Source: Ipomoea triloba
Lineage: Eukaryota; Streptophyta; Magnoliopsida; Solanales; Convolvulaceae
Length of the DNA: 64,000 nucleotides
Reading direction: 5' to 3'
Assembly (NCBI RefSeq): GCF_003576645.1
Contig: NC_044927.1
Span: 10,574,115-10,638,114, forward strand
Below are positions 35,400 through 53,871 of the stretch, piece after piece. The translations under genes were made by a program, and so were the position numbers. The notes beneath the pieces are model-generated. The model was given only the letters and a program-made list of their open reading frames with translations, was not told the DNA's origin and did not search any database. The first letter of the stretch is position 1, and each line of letters opens with the position of its first letter.

Positions 35400-35909
35400 G
35401 GTTATTGATTTTCCGGGAGAAACCGATTTTAAGAGATAGAGAGAGAAAAATAAAGGTAAAATCCGACTGAGAATTCATAGGGAATACGAATTATGATTAT
35501 AAGCAATAGTTTATATAGAAAATAAGGAAGAGAGAGAGATAGAGGTGAAAAAGGTAAGAAATTAAGAGGGGTGGAGATGGAGGAGTAGTTTAGGAAATTT
35601 GGTTGATTAGTAGGAGAAAAAAAAAAGAAAAAACATAATTACGCTAATTTATTACTATAAAATTAATATATTAATATGTTATAATTTCCTAGGCTACTAT
35701 TAGCCAAAATTCTCTAGGCTAAGATTAGGAAATATTCAATACTACTATAAGAAATGTAAAATAATATTAATTCTATTTATACTATTACATATATTACAAA
35801 TATATCACACCAATTATATCATCAATTATTCAATCACCAATTAATATTACCATATTATATTACCTATTTAACATTTTAATTTAACATCTAACCATAATAG
35901 TATTATAGG

Positions 35910-35913
<4 letters not shown>

Positions 35914-35961
<48 letters not shown>
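35914..35961. repeat. (AT)n microsatellite
   Basis: About 24 AT units. Confidence 0.95.
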
Positions 35962-35966
<5 letters not shown>

Positions 35967-36176
35967 TAAATCCAATTATTCAATCACCAACATTTAACCA
36001 TAATAGGCACGCACGGGTGGATAATTAATAAATTAATAATTAATAAATAAATTAATAAATAAATAAATAAAATAACTGATTTTACCAAAATGCCACTAAC
36101 TTTGGGCGGGAAAGTTTGGAAGGAGGATAATGCTTTTATATATAGTACAGATTTTCCAACGTGTTGTATATCCAAA

Positions 36177-36361
36177 ATCGTATATAGTATTTTATGTTAT
36201 GGCAGACATATTGGTTCGTACATCACTAAATTTGATAACAGTTGTCTTGGAGCGGAGATGCAAAATAAAAATCGTATATAGTATTTTATGTTATGGCAGA
36301 CATATTGGTTCGTACATCACTAAATTTGATAACAGTTGTCTTGGAGCGGAGATGCAAAATA
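36177..36361. repeat. Perfect 94 bp tandem duplication beside the tRNA gene
   Basis: Units begin ATCGTATATAG at 36177 and 36271 and look identical; the second ends about 10 bases before the tRNA. Confidence 0.9.
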
Positions 36362-36370
36362 ATTGAAAAT

Positions 36371-36394
36371 CGCTAGAAGGAGGGCTTGAACCTC

Positions 36395-36427
<33 letters not shown>

Positions 36428-36444
36428 AACTGAGCTATTCCAGC
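36371..36444 (-). tRNA. trnN-GUU: tRNA-Asn (GUU)
   Basis: The minus strand folds as a full 74-base tRNA: acceptor GCTGGAA pairs with TTCTAGC (one G-T pair), the D-arm is GCTCAGTTGGTTAGAGC, the anticodon loop CTGTTAA gives anticodon GTT, and the T-arm is GGAGGTTCAAGCCCTCC. A and B boxes are intact. There is no intron and no encoded CCA. It matches nuclear plant tRNA-Asn genes apart from one A in the T-loop (TTCAAGC rather than the usual TTCGAGC). Confidence 0.96.
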
Positions 36445-36800
36445 TACTTATTAATTTGTTGTGTCATAAATTATTAATCCAGTGTAGGTCTATAATTGGT
36501 GAAAATAAAGATTGTTAATCCAATTTAGGTCTATAATTGTTGAAAATAAAGTAATCACCCCGTAATCTACTGTCCTATTTACTATTCATTGGTCAAATCA
36601 ACTCATTCTTTATTGCTTATTTTCTCTAATAATTTTTTATTTTAAAATTTAATTTTTTGTGTTTAATAGTAGTTTTAATGTAGTTTTTAAATATATAAAT
36701 TTTATATATTAATGCTAAACTTAATATTATGAAAAATTAGATTAAAAATAACTTCAGTCAAGTCTCGTTAAACGAATCAGACAAACAAAATGGGACGGAG
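36445..36800. other. AT-rich spacer after the tRNA
   Basis: Contains a short direct repeat (TTAGGTCTATAATTG-type at about 36485 and 36525) and no gene. Confidence 0.5.
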
Positions 36801-37002
36801 GTAATATGTTTAGTTCTTGAAAGATGTGTCAAAATTTTTTAACTCTGTGTTGGAAAAAAAAAAGTAACTTTATGGTTAAAGAAGCTATTGTTTTATGACA
36901 TATAATTTTCTAGTAGGGATATAGAAGTTGATAGGGCTAAAATTGAAGTTATTTTAAAATTACCACTTCCTACATCTGTTAAAAAGTTTATAATTGTATT
37001 AG
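36801..37002 (+). pseudogene. Ty3/gypsy reverse transcriptase fragment, part 1
   Basis: After several frame changes the plus strand reads the end of RT: LERCVK, MVKEAIVL and then EVDRAKIEVILKLPLPTSVKK, the hinge before the GFYRRFIKDFS block. It breaks at 37002, where a MULE is inserted, and continues at 38452. Confidence 0.8.
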
Positions 37003-38451
37003 GAATTATTTCAGCAAAGGTCTTATGACTATAGTGATTTTCTAAATTTAGTCATCGTCATTTAATTTGGACAAATGCGACTATTAACTATTAAAATCTT
37101 TCCACCAATACTCCTTTTGTCACTTCACCATTAATTTGACATCAAGTTAAAGAGTATGTTCATCTTTTTAGAGCATTTTGGGAATTTTTCAAAAGATAAA
37201 TTTCATTTCTTAATTAATTTTCTTAATTCACTGCCTACTAGAGCTAGCGGATAGAAGATTTTTCAGAGAGAAATAATTTCCCAGCGACAACAGGGAACTC
37301 TGATCTAAGCATGAATTGTCTTGAAGAATCCAATAATTTACAGCGATTTACCTATCCGGGTGAATCTAAAAATTTACTACAACTTCTTCTTCTTCTTCTT
37401 GTTCTCTCTCTTTTCTACTGTAGATATTCTAGCAAACAAACAGTCATTAATCGTCTATGGATATTTCCATTTCTTTTTTTGCTGTTAATCTCTATTGAAC
37501 GCTTCTTCTTCTCTCTCTTTTCTATTGTAGATATTCAAGCAAACAAACAGTCATTAATCGTCTATGGAGATTTCCATTTCTATTTTTTTTGCTGTCGATC
37601 TATAGTGAACGCCCCATCGAACTTAGCTCCCATCGCCATCGCCATCGCTTCCAGGTCTTGGTTATTGCTTGTAGCTATGTAGGGTGGAAGAAGAATTAGG
37701 TCGAAAAATGGGTTATGCGTCTAGAGCATTAAAAATTGCTGAATCAATTCCTTTCATCCTCGATTATTGTTCAATTGAGCTCCAATTTCTCCAATTTTAT
37801 TTAATTAATCCCTCATCTCACATAAAGGATGAAAATAATACGCCATACAAAATATGAGTTGGGGAACATAAACATAGAGAAGCTAGCAGTAGAAAAATGA
37901 AGAGTTTCAAGAAGAAGAAGTGTGGGCTGCTAATAATGAAAGGGAAATCCCAACATAAAAGATTATGAGGTTAGAAATTATCTTCGTCTTTGTCTTCTTC
38001 TTCTACTACGTGACAATTTCTGGTGGCTCGGAGAGTGGTTCTGAGAACACCTGGGAATGAATGGAGCTGCTGGGTGGAGTAGTGGTCAGCTCTAGTGAGT
38101 ATTCCTAATTGCTCCAAGATTTACTTCAGGAAAAGTAGCTCCATGAAAGAGGATACTGAAGGTGCAGACTGTAATGTGCGGTTCTTGGATTTTAGAAGGA
38201 AGAGAAATGGGATGGAAGAAAAATGAGATTTTGAAATTATTCATAATTGTAGAAGGGAAAGAAGGGGAAGACACTTTGATTTTGAAAAGACGAAAATACC
38301 CCTTAATTTCACGTCAATTAAAAGCTAAGGTGACGGAAGGACTATTGGTGGAAAGATTTTAATAGTTAAGTGTCACATTTATCCAAATTAAAAGATGAGG
38401 ACTAAATTTGAAAAATCATTATAGTTGGAGGACCTTTGCTGGAATTAACTC
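37003..38451. mobile_element. MULE without transposase, inserted in gypsy RT
   Basis: Left arm about 37003-37190 and right arm about 38265-38451 are inverted, diverged copies (shared phrases CAGCAAAGGTC, AACTATTAAAATCTTTCC). The right end is GGAATTAACTC. Flanks TTGTATTAG (36994-37002) and TTTTATTAG (38452-38460) form a 9 bp target duplication with one change. The interior holds a Thr/Ser- and Leu-rich C/T-rich exon-like stretch (37260-37690) with an internal ~97 bp duplication, and another GC-richer part at 37980-38100. The origin of both is unknown. Confidence 0.8.
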
Positions 38452-38700
38452 TTTTATTAGCCATGTAGACTTTTACATGTGTTTTATAAAAGAGTTTTCA
38501 AAAAATTACGGGTCTTTTTGTAACTTGTTAGCCAAAGGTTTTTCTTTTAATTGTGATGATGAATGTTTATATGCTTTTAAGGTTTTGAAAGAAAAATTAA
38601 TTTCTACTTCAATACTTGTTGGATGTACCTAATTCGGAATATCCCTTTGAATAATGTAAATTACCTTACATGATTTATTATGCAAGAAGAACTTTGGATA
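38452..38700 (+). pseudogene. Ty3/gypsy RT-RNase H fragment, part 2
   Basis: Reads FISHVDFYMCFIKEFSKNYG, then CNLLAKGFSFNCDDECLYAFKVLKEKL, the plant gypsy block from the RT end into RNase H, then in another frame YYARRTLDSS. It is interrupted at 38710 by a second MULE and resumes at 40003. Confidence 0.85.
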
Positions 38701-38710
38701 GTTCTTAGAT

Positions 38711-40002
38711 GAGTTAATACCAGCCAAGGTCCTCCGAATTTAGTGGTTTCGCAACCTATAGTCCTAAACTTTCAAATCGACCCTCCGTGATCCTCCGAAT
38801 TTCAAAATCGCCTTGTCGTAGTCCTTCCGTTAAGATTTTCCGTCTCAGCCGTGAAATGTAAGGGCATAATAGTCTTTTTATTTATTTCCCAACAAAAATC
38901 GACCTCTCTTGGCGATATGGTTCCCTTCACCAACAAGCTCTACTCCAGTGACTTGCAGAAGCGTGTGGGCTTCACTACAGTTCTATGCACTCTGATCAAG
39001 CACAAGAAGGAGAAGGGCAGGGAGCCAAGGACCATTACGAGGCCATTTTCAGTTTCTACTTTGGGGATTACGGCCACATCGCCGTTCAGGGGCCCTACCT
39101 CACCTACAATGAGTATTATCTCACCGTCACTGGCGGTTCTGGCATTTTTGAAGGGGTTACCGGGCATGTGAAGCTCTGGAGGCTTGTTTATCCGTTTAAT
39201 TTGAGAGTTCTGAGTGCTGCTGCAGTCTGCGAATTTGTCTATGTGAATTTGCTCAAATCTGAAACTACCCCCGTTGCTAGGCTCAATCCCAATCTGAAAC
39301 TATCTGCTTCTTCTTCTTCTTCTTCTTTACTCTTCATCCTCTTCTGTATGTTATCACCCTTTTCGGTCTGAAAATTATGCTTTGCCTTCGGGCAAAGGAA
39401 AATACTTAAATTAGAAAGGCGCAATGACGCGGAGCAGTGAGATGAAGAATATAAATTGGAATTGTAATGCAGTCAAGACTCAAGATTAGGTTTTTACGAA
39501 TTCCGGTGGGTGGGATTACGAATCCAACGTGGGGGATTACGAATTCCGGTGGGTGGGATCGATTTTCATTTTCAACTATCGCCGGAGATAATTGGAAATT
39601 CTTTCATTTTCTCGTATCAAGAATCGAGAGATCAGAGGACTTTGGAGCTGCCGCCTTGGGGTAATACAAGCAGTAGGAGCTGCCTCCGTTCAAGGCGGAG
39701 GGGCACTCCTGCAGGTGGCAACACAAGAAGCTGGCGCTGTCGCACTGCTCCGGGCCGGGAACACTTGCAGAACACCTTCTCACCGCTGTAGTTGAAGAAC
39801 AGATAATCATTTTGCGAAGAAGAAATGTAAAATGTCTTACTTGCTCTCACATTTCACGGCTCAGGCTGATCGGAGAAGACTAACTGGAGGACTAGGGCAG
39901 GTCAAATTCGAAAAAATGAGGATGATGGAGGGTTAGTTTAAAAGTTTAGGACCATAGATGGCGGAACCACTATACTCCAGGAACCTTGGCGGGTGTTAAC
40001 TC
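38711..40002. mobile_element. Pack-MULE carrying an allene oxide cyclase fragment
   Basis: Starts GAGTTAATACC and ends GGTGTTAACTC. It is flanked by a perfect 10 bp duplication GTTCTTAGAT (38701-38710, 40003-40012). TIRs of about 150-170 bp are diverged but alignable (shared GTCCTAAACTTT, GCCGTGAAATGT). The interior holds an AOC piece (38911-39195) and a second GC-rich exon-like piece (39490-39830) of unknown origin. The end sequence resembles the HSP101 Pack-MULE (GAGTCATTACC) and the element at 56298 (GAGTTAATACC), so they may form one family. Confidence 0.9.
38911..39195 (+). pseudogene. Captured allene oxide cyclase fragment
   Basis: The plus strand reads [20 protein letters not shown], then in a shifted frame [40 protein letters not shown] and [15 protein letters not shown]. 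This is the barrel core of allene oxide cyclase, the plastid enzyme that makes the cyclopentenone precursor of jasmonate. The frame change falls around 39015-39035. The N-terminal transit peptide and the C-terminal strand are absent. It is contiguous without an intron across this span. It sits wholly between MULE TIRs, so it is a captured and dead copy. Confidence 0.88.
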
Positions 40003-40012
40003 GTTCTTAGAT

Positions 40013-40470
40013 TAACTATACTACTACTAAGAATGAGTTGCTAGCAGTAGTCTTTGCATTAAAAAAAATTAAATTTCGTTCTTATTTGATTGGCTCTAAG
40101 GTGATTGTTTATTCTGATCGTGTTGGCTTCAAATTTTTGTTCGCTAAAAAAGATGTTAAACTTAGAATAATCAGATGGATTTTGTTATTACAAGAGTTTG
40201 ATTTTAGAATCAATGACAAGAAAGGGAGTGAAAAATGTGGTAGCTAATCACTTGTTACGTTTATCGAATGCAGTTGATTACTCTAGTTGTGAAGTTCCTA
40301 TCGATTATAGGTTCTCAGACGAACAGTTGCTTTCTTTGAATAATAAGGAGTCTTGGTACGCAGATATAGTGAATTACTTAGTCTTAGGACAATTTCACCT
40401 AGATTGAAATTTCAATGGTTAAATTTTTTTTTTTCTAAAGTGAAGTATTACTTTTGGGGTGAACCTTATG
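40013..40470 (+). pseudogene. Ty3/gypsy RNase H-to-integrase fragment, part 3
   Basis: Reads [21 protein letters not shown], then [20 protein letters not shown] and [14 protein letters not shown], then in the next frame [32 protein letters not shown] and KYYFWGEP. This is RNase H followed by the linker to integrase of plant gypsy pol. The protein ends near 40470 without the integrase core. Confidence 0.85.
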
Positions 40471-41392
40471 TTGCTGTTGATCTTCAACCTTTTGCTCCAT
40501 CAGAACTCTTTATTGAATCATTGTAGATTTTCAAGAATTGCTCAGGTTCGCCTCTTTCTAGACAACTAGCTTCATTGTAGATTCTCACCAGTAGCTCCAT
40601 AAATTCGGAGCTTCACCCATAAATTATCTATCCTCATTACTCAGCTTCATTACAGATTTCGCAACCCATTATTCAGGTTCAAACCAATCTTCAATCGTAT
40701 TCTCTTAATTATTTTGCTCTAATGGCTAATTCGATAAATGATAATTAATAAATCTTTAATTCCATAAATCTTCAATCTTCAATCTTATGCATTTTTGTAT
40801 TGTATTTGTATGCATATTGTCTGTATTCTATAACTCTGTGTTTATGTATATTTGGCTATTTGCAAAATTTTTATGAATGATTCCAGAATCCAGATTGTGT
40901 CTCTGTGTTACAGTGTATATTGACATATTGTCTCTATGTATTTGTGTATATTGCCTCTGTATAATTTTCAAAATTTATCTCTGTATACAATTAAGAATAT
41001 AGAGTTTCTTAGAAAAGAAATAAGAACTTAACGCAGCCTTACATATGGAAAAATCAGACTGATCATATAAAATTTAAAAATAATAGGATGGTATTTTTGT
41101 AATTATCACCAACATTACTATGCAAACTTGAATTGTAAAATCTGCAATTCTCAAACTTTTCTAGGTTTGCACATTTAGTATTAATATTTTTCATACGTTG
41201 TATTAACATTTTGTATATTTAGTATTAAAAGATTGCACTTGTAAAAATGCGGAAATACATAGCACTCTAGGGTTTCGATTTTAGAGTGTATGACTGAGTT
41301 TTGATTTTATTTGGTTTAGTGGTTCACATTTTACTGTTTAAGGTCTAGCATTTACGGTTTAGATTTAAAATTTAGATTTTTCATTGATTTTA
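40471..41392. other. Spacer without recognisable gene
   Basis: T-rich sequence with short degenerate repeats (GTATATTG- and TTCAATCTT-type). Nothing coding supported. Confidence 0.5.
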
Positions 41393-41759
41393 GGAAAAAG
41401 TGTCAAATAAGCCACTGAACTTATCACTTTTGTGCAATTGGGCCATTGAACTTAAAAAGTGTGCAATTCAACCATCAAACAAGCAATATTTGTGCAATTT
41501 GACCATTTTTACAAAATCTTTTAATTCAATTTGAGTTAAAAACATTTCAATATTGACTCCCAAGTAGTATGGTAGAAGAAAATGCCACTCTCAATACATA
41601 TATGTTAGTAATATAATTGGATTTTACCAGAAAATTTTTGTAAAAATGGTCCAATTGCACAAATTTTGTTGGTTTGATGGTTGAATTGCACACTTTTTAA
41701 GTTCAATGGCCCAATTGCACAAAAGCAATAAGTTCAGTGGCCTATTTGACACTTTTTCC
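41393..41759. mobile_element. MULE-type MITE
   Basis: 367 bp. Starts GGAAAAAGTGTCAAATA and ends with its complement. Inverted arms of roughly 120 bp contain CAATTGGGCCATTGAAC and relatives. It is flanked by a perfect 9 bp duplication TTGATTTTA (41384-41392, 41760-41768). Confidence 0.9.
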
Positions 41760-41907
41760 TTGATTTTATAAAATTTACTAGGTTTGCATATTTAGTTGTT
41801 AAATATTACATATTTAAGTATTCAAGTTTGCATAGTTAAGTAGATGATAGATGTAAGACTGATATGGCTTGTGTTTTATGCTGATGCATATTTCTTGCTT
41901 TCTTTAG

Positions 41908-42015
41908 ATGGGTGGGAAAATCGCTGGGTCAAGTCTGACTGGAAGAGAGATGAGAATATGGCTGGAGAGTGGAACTATACCTCTGGTAAATGGAATGGAG
42001 ATCCAAATGACAAAG
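41908..42015 (+). pseudogene. Captured calreticulin exon
   Basis: The frame reads [20 protein letters not shown] and then [16 protein letters not shown], a near-perfect match to the start of the N-domain of plant calreticulin, the ER lectin chaperone. It is bounded by a TTTCTTTAG acceptor and a G/GTGCTA donor, so it is one internal exon with intron ends. No other calreticulin exon follows. It lies directly before a CACTA terminus and was probably carried by that element. Confidence 0.85.
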
Positions 42016-42039
42016 GTGCTAATTTCTCACTTAGTTAAA

Positions 42040-42502
42040 TAATAAAAACGAATTAGTTAACTTTAGCGACTGATCATTCCGTCACTAAATTGTGGCTAAA
42101 TAACATCAAATTTAAATAATAAAAACGAATTAGCGACGACACATTCCGTCGCTACAGATAGCGACGAAAAATAGCGACGGAAATTTCCGTCACTAAGTCT
42201 AGCGACGGAAAAATTCGTAGCTATTCCCTCACAAAGTTCGTCATCAAATCTTCGTCGTAGCAGTTAAACGACGGAAATGTTATGGGTTTAGCGACAGATA
42301 TTCTGTTGCTATACTTAGCGAAGGAAGTTTTCGTCGTGAATCCGTCGCAAAAGTCAGCGTCGAAATCGTCGCCCGAGCGAATATAACGACGGATTATTTT
42401 AACGTAGCGACGGACATTTCCGTCGCTAACTAGTTTAACGACCGATTTTACCCATTTAGCGACGGAAATTGTCCGTCGCTATTTTCGGGTTTTTTTGTAG
42501 TG
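42040..42502 (+). mobile_element. CACTA element right end with subterminal repeats
   Basis: The block is packed with AGCGACGG-type motifs in both orientations and ends TTTTTTTGTAGTG at 42502, the complement of the canonical CACTACAAAAAA terminus. Dense subterminal repeats are the binding region for TNPA-type proteins. The left terminus was not found, so the extent of the element is unknown. Confidence 0.85.
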
Positions 42503-42517
42503 AGAGATTGAAAGAGA

Positions 42518-43165
42518 GGGTTCAGGTGCGGGATTGTTCCCACATAAAAAATGGGGTTAGATATGAGCCATTGATCAAATCAATGAAAATTAAAAATAAA
42601 TAAAAATAAAAAAAATCGCACGTTCTCACTCATATGAGCACCTAGGATGACAAATAACATAAAGGAATTCATGAAATTGTTTAAAAAATTAATAAACAAA
42701 CCACGCACCTTAAGCATCAAAATAGTGCACCTTAAGTACACAAATTACGCACCTTAAACACACAAACAAAGAATATTAAGAACACAAACCACGCACCTTA
42801 AGCACACAAACCACACACCTAAGTGTTTAAAATGGTGCTCCTTAAGTACACAAACCACACACCTTAACTTAAAAATCGTGCACCTTAAGAAGGAAACCCA
42901 CATACCTTAAGAAGGAAATTCACACACCCTAAAAGAAGGAAATTCATGTACCTTAAGTTTCAACAGCTAACTCACCTTAAGCACACAAAACCCACGCACC
43001 TTAAGAAGGAAATTCACGCACCTTAAGAAGGAAATTAATGCACCTTAAATTTGTCTTGAATGCAAAAAGACCAAATTGCCACCGCATTTTTTTTAATCAC
43101 TTATAATCCTGAACGTTGATTTTGGCAATATCAATGGCTAAAATTTAATTACACAACCGCACCTG
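42518..43165. mobile_element. TIR element with CACCTTAAG minisatellite
   Basis: Ends resemble each other inverted (GGTTCAGGTGCGGGATTG on the left, CAACCGCACCTGAGACC on the right). Between 42700 and 43050 the phrases GCACCTTAAG and AAGGAAATTCACGC recur many times. Non-coding. Confidence 0.6.
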
Positions 43166-43199
43166 AGACCATCAACAGCAAGGGAACCCATATATATAT

Positions 43200-43425
43200 A
43201 TATATGGTTGACTTCATATGAGACAACATTTTCTCATGAGACTGTGAGACATCGCGAATGCACATAGTCTCCTTTACAAATGCGCACACACTAAACTGTG
43301 TGTACTCATGTAAGTCATGTTGGGCTAAGTGCACACACTCTAGATTGTGTGCATTCGCATAGTAAACTGTGTGCATTCACGTTGTGTCTCACGGGAAGAT
43401 GTTGTCTCATTTGACTGTATATATA
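43200..43425. mobile_element. MITE inserted in an AT microsatellite
   Basis: Inverted ends GACTTCATATGAGACAACAT and its complement-like counterpart ATGTTGTCTCATTTGACTG, flanked on both sides by TATATATA. The interior repeats TGTGTGCATTCGC motifs. Non-coding. Confidence 0.75.
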
Positions 43426-43559
43426 TATATATATTATATTTATTTATTTATATTCATTTGAGGAGTAGTCTTTAGGTCTAGACATGTGGTCTAATTGTGA
43501 TTGTTGATTTTGTTAGATATGATGGTTATAATAGTGTAAATTACTGAATTGTCCATAGA

Positions 43560-43704
43560 CTTAACACCAACTTGACAGATTAATAGATGGAGGACTATAT
43601 TGGGAGAAAACACAAAAGTCTGGGACTACATTAGGTCACCAAAGTCGTTTTGGACGAAATTGAGAAAAACCACTATAGTCGATGACCATTTTGAGTATTA
43701 ACTC
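43560..43704. mobile_element. Isolated MULE right end
   Basis: Ends TTTTGAGTATTAACTC, so read inward it starts GAGTTAATACTCAAAATGG, the same terminal family as the elements at 38711 and 56298. No left end was found nearby. Confidence 0.5.
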
Positions 43705-43775
43705 GGCATTTTACTAATACTCGTGGACCAAAATTAGTATTTGCTCTATAAACGTTGGTTGGTTTTAAATTCTGA

Positions 43776-44345
43776 GCAAATACCAATTTTGGTTTCACGA
43801 GTATTAGCAAAATGACAATTTTGATCCACATGTTTAATTTATACTAATTTTTTATCCACGACTATTGTTTTAGTACCAATTTTTTTTATCCACGACTATT
43901 GTTTTAGTGCCAAAATTCATCATGTCGATCACCCCTTTGTTTAAGACATGTCGAAATATGAAATTATTGAGAGTATCTTCGTCCTTTTCAAATTAAGATT
44001 CGAATTTGAACATGAATAAAAGGATTTAAGCCCTAAGATCGATCTAAATTTGCCGTTCTCCTCCTCAAATTAAGATAGGATGAGGAGAAAAATTATGAAT
44101 TGTTATCAATCTTACGGCTTAAATCCTTTTATTAATGTCCAAATTGGGATCTTAAGTTGAAAAGGATGAAAATACTCTTTAAAAATTTTATATTTCTACG
44201 TGTTTTAAACGGATGGATGATCGTCGTAATGAAAATTGGTACTAAATCGATTGTCGTGGATGAAAATTGATAAGAGTTAAACATGTAAACTAAAACTGTC
44301 ATTTTAGTAATATTCGTGTGACCAAAAATTGGTATATGCTTTATA
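43776..44345. mobile_element. TIR element, non-coding
   Basis: Left arm about 43776-43835 (GCAAATACCAATTTTGG, ACGAGTATTAGCAAAATGAC) and right arm about 44285-44340 are inverted copies. The interior includes a 34 bp tandem duplication at about 43852-43920. No coding sequence. Confidence 0.6.
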
Positions 44346-45871
44346 AGGGCAACCATATCAATGGTTTATTGAAGGATAATGTCAGTAAAGAAACTCAATT
44401 GTTTGAACTCCAACTGATGTGAGGGTTATTTTTAAGGCATTTATTTCTCCTGCAAAAACAAAGTGAGGTGTACTTCGCGTCCCTAGCGGGCGCGTGTGGA
44501 CGCGCCCGCTGCTGGGCGAGTCGCACATTTGCTTTAACTTCATAGTTTTTTTTTTTTTAAAAAAAAGTCAGGCTTTTGATTTTGTTTTCCTTTTTCTTTT
44601 TCTTTTTTTTCTTCTTCCCATATTCTCTTTCCTAATCACACTTACAAAACCTCCTCAATAACTGTGAAAAAACTCCACTGATAAGGATGCTCTAAAAAGT
44701 TAGTTGGTTTTAAACTCTCTGCGCTGGCAAATTGCGAGCACAGACAGACAAGTCCAGGAGTTGGTGGCCGCCGCCCGGCGAGCAGGCGCGAGGAAGAACA
44801 AAGTCGTCAGCATGACAGCATCTGCAAAATCTGTTTCTACAAAATAAACAAACCAATTAGCTGCCTATCAACCAATATTCTCAAAGCTCTTTCCGCTACG
44901 ACACGATATTGAACTTTCCGCTACCCCAAGAAATTTTTTTATAAAAAAAGTAAAACAGAACACACAAATATGGAAATGACTGGATGTCGATATCCCAGCA
45001 GGCAGCAGCAACACGCCACTACAAGTCGACAACGACTGTGTCGTTGCGACGACCCATTAGTCAGAGCGATTAATTAAGATGGTTTTCCGAAATACTAGTA
45101 AAGAATTAATTAATATAATAATAATAATGCATAAATATCAACAAAAGATTATTACTTTTTTCTCTGGGCATCTTTCTCCATCTGTCTCTGTCCATATTGG
45201 ACTACTGTATGTGGATGGATGAACAAACTGTGAAGAAAAGTAGTGTTGGGAAGGTAGATGAGGATTATGATTTTGGAGGGGGGTTTTGTATAAAAGTCCA
45301 CCGCCATTTTCTTGATTGTGATGTTTTTCTTTTATCTCCCACTGGATGGGTTTCATTTTGACTTTGAGTTTGGGGTGTGTTTTTTCACAATCTCTGGCAT
45401 GAGATGCTTTCTTCAATTATTGACTTGGGAAAGAATCGCCATTCATTCCAGTCTCCTCCCTTCTCTTGCTTTATTTAATTTAAGGTATTTGTTCTTAACT
45501 CGGTGCTCCAATGTTGACTTTTCAGTGCATTTTAGTTGGAAAGAAGGGGCTTTGATCTTGCTCTGGGTATCATTTAATAATTGATTTTGTGTCTTTATGC
45601 TCTCCCCTCCCTTTTTTCCTCTTTGAGCTATGATTATGGGTTTGAATTTCTCTTTTCCCTTGAAAATTGAGCTTAAACTTTGTTGCTCAGCAATATGATT
45701 GGGAATGAAAAATTGAAACACTACTTAATCAAGCTTTGTTTGACCTGAGAGGAGGTCCTATACTCCTATGTATTTGCTGTTCATTCCATAGTTAACTTAC
45801 AGAAGTTGGATTGGGTAATGATTGCTATCTGACTTCTATTTTGTATTTTGTATGCCTCCTAGGGATTCAAG
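44346..45871 (+). promoter_or_regulatory. Upstream region of the receptor kinase
   Basis: No gene recognised. It contains a GC-rich palindrome near 44488-44512 and C/T-rich stretches near 45430-45480 and 45600-45640. The 5' UTR and promoter of the kinase must lie here, but no convincing TATA box or start site can be placed. A 5' UTR intron is possible, since CCTCCTAG precedes the start codon by about 10 bases. Confidence 0.4.
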
Positions 45872-53499
<7,628 letters not shown>

Positions 53500-53869
53500 C
53501 TAACTTCACCAATCATAAACCTTGTACATCAAAATATAGGTAGAAAATTAGGATAATGTCACAACTGCTGCAATAGAGTGTGTTCTGTTTTTTTTTTTTT
53601 TGTTGTTGTTTTCATCAAACTAGTTATGCTATAACACGTAATGACGCTTGTTCTACCTTTTTAATCTATTTTTTACTCCATATTGCCATATTGGTGTGAA
53701 ATTGATTGGCTTAAAAAGCGGGGTTACAACTTTTTTTTTAAAAGAAAAAAATTCTACAAAAATAAATTAAGACAGATGGTGAAAGTAATGTTTTCTAGGA
53801 ATACATCAAGTATTTTCTATTACTATCGGAGTATCGGAGGAAGTTGAAGCCATGAGCAGGCGAGAAGCT
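53500..53869 (+). other. 3' UTR and spacer after the kinase
   Basis: Contains a T-run at 53590-53602 and no gene. A polyadenylation signal cannot be fixed with confidence. Confidence 0.4.
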
Positions 53870-53871
53870 CT

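Larger units (their letters stand above)
34848..36151 (-). mobile_element. Second Helitron 5' end and captured DNA
   Basis: At 36151 the minus strand begins A|TCTGTACTATATATAAAAG, an excellent plant Helitron 5' end in the right A/T context. Its 3' end may be 22525 (then 34843 is a nested end) or 19535 (then the autonomous Helitron is nested inside it). The stretch holds the Agenet fragment, an AT microsatellite (35914-35961) and AT-rich filler. Confidence 0.55.

Noticed and set aside
37311..37682. 123-codon ORF at 37311-37682 as a gene
   Set aside because: It is low-complexity, C/T-rich, contains an internal ~97 bp duplication and lies inside a MULE; at most a captured leader.
41844..42038. 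A calreticulin gene
   Set aside because: Only one internal exon is present, with no neighbouring exons on either side.
44480..44520. GC-rich palindrome near 44488-44512 as a terminator or origin
   Set aside because: Isolated short palindrome with no supporting context in a plant nuclear genome.
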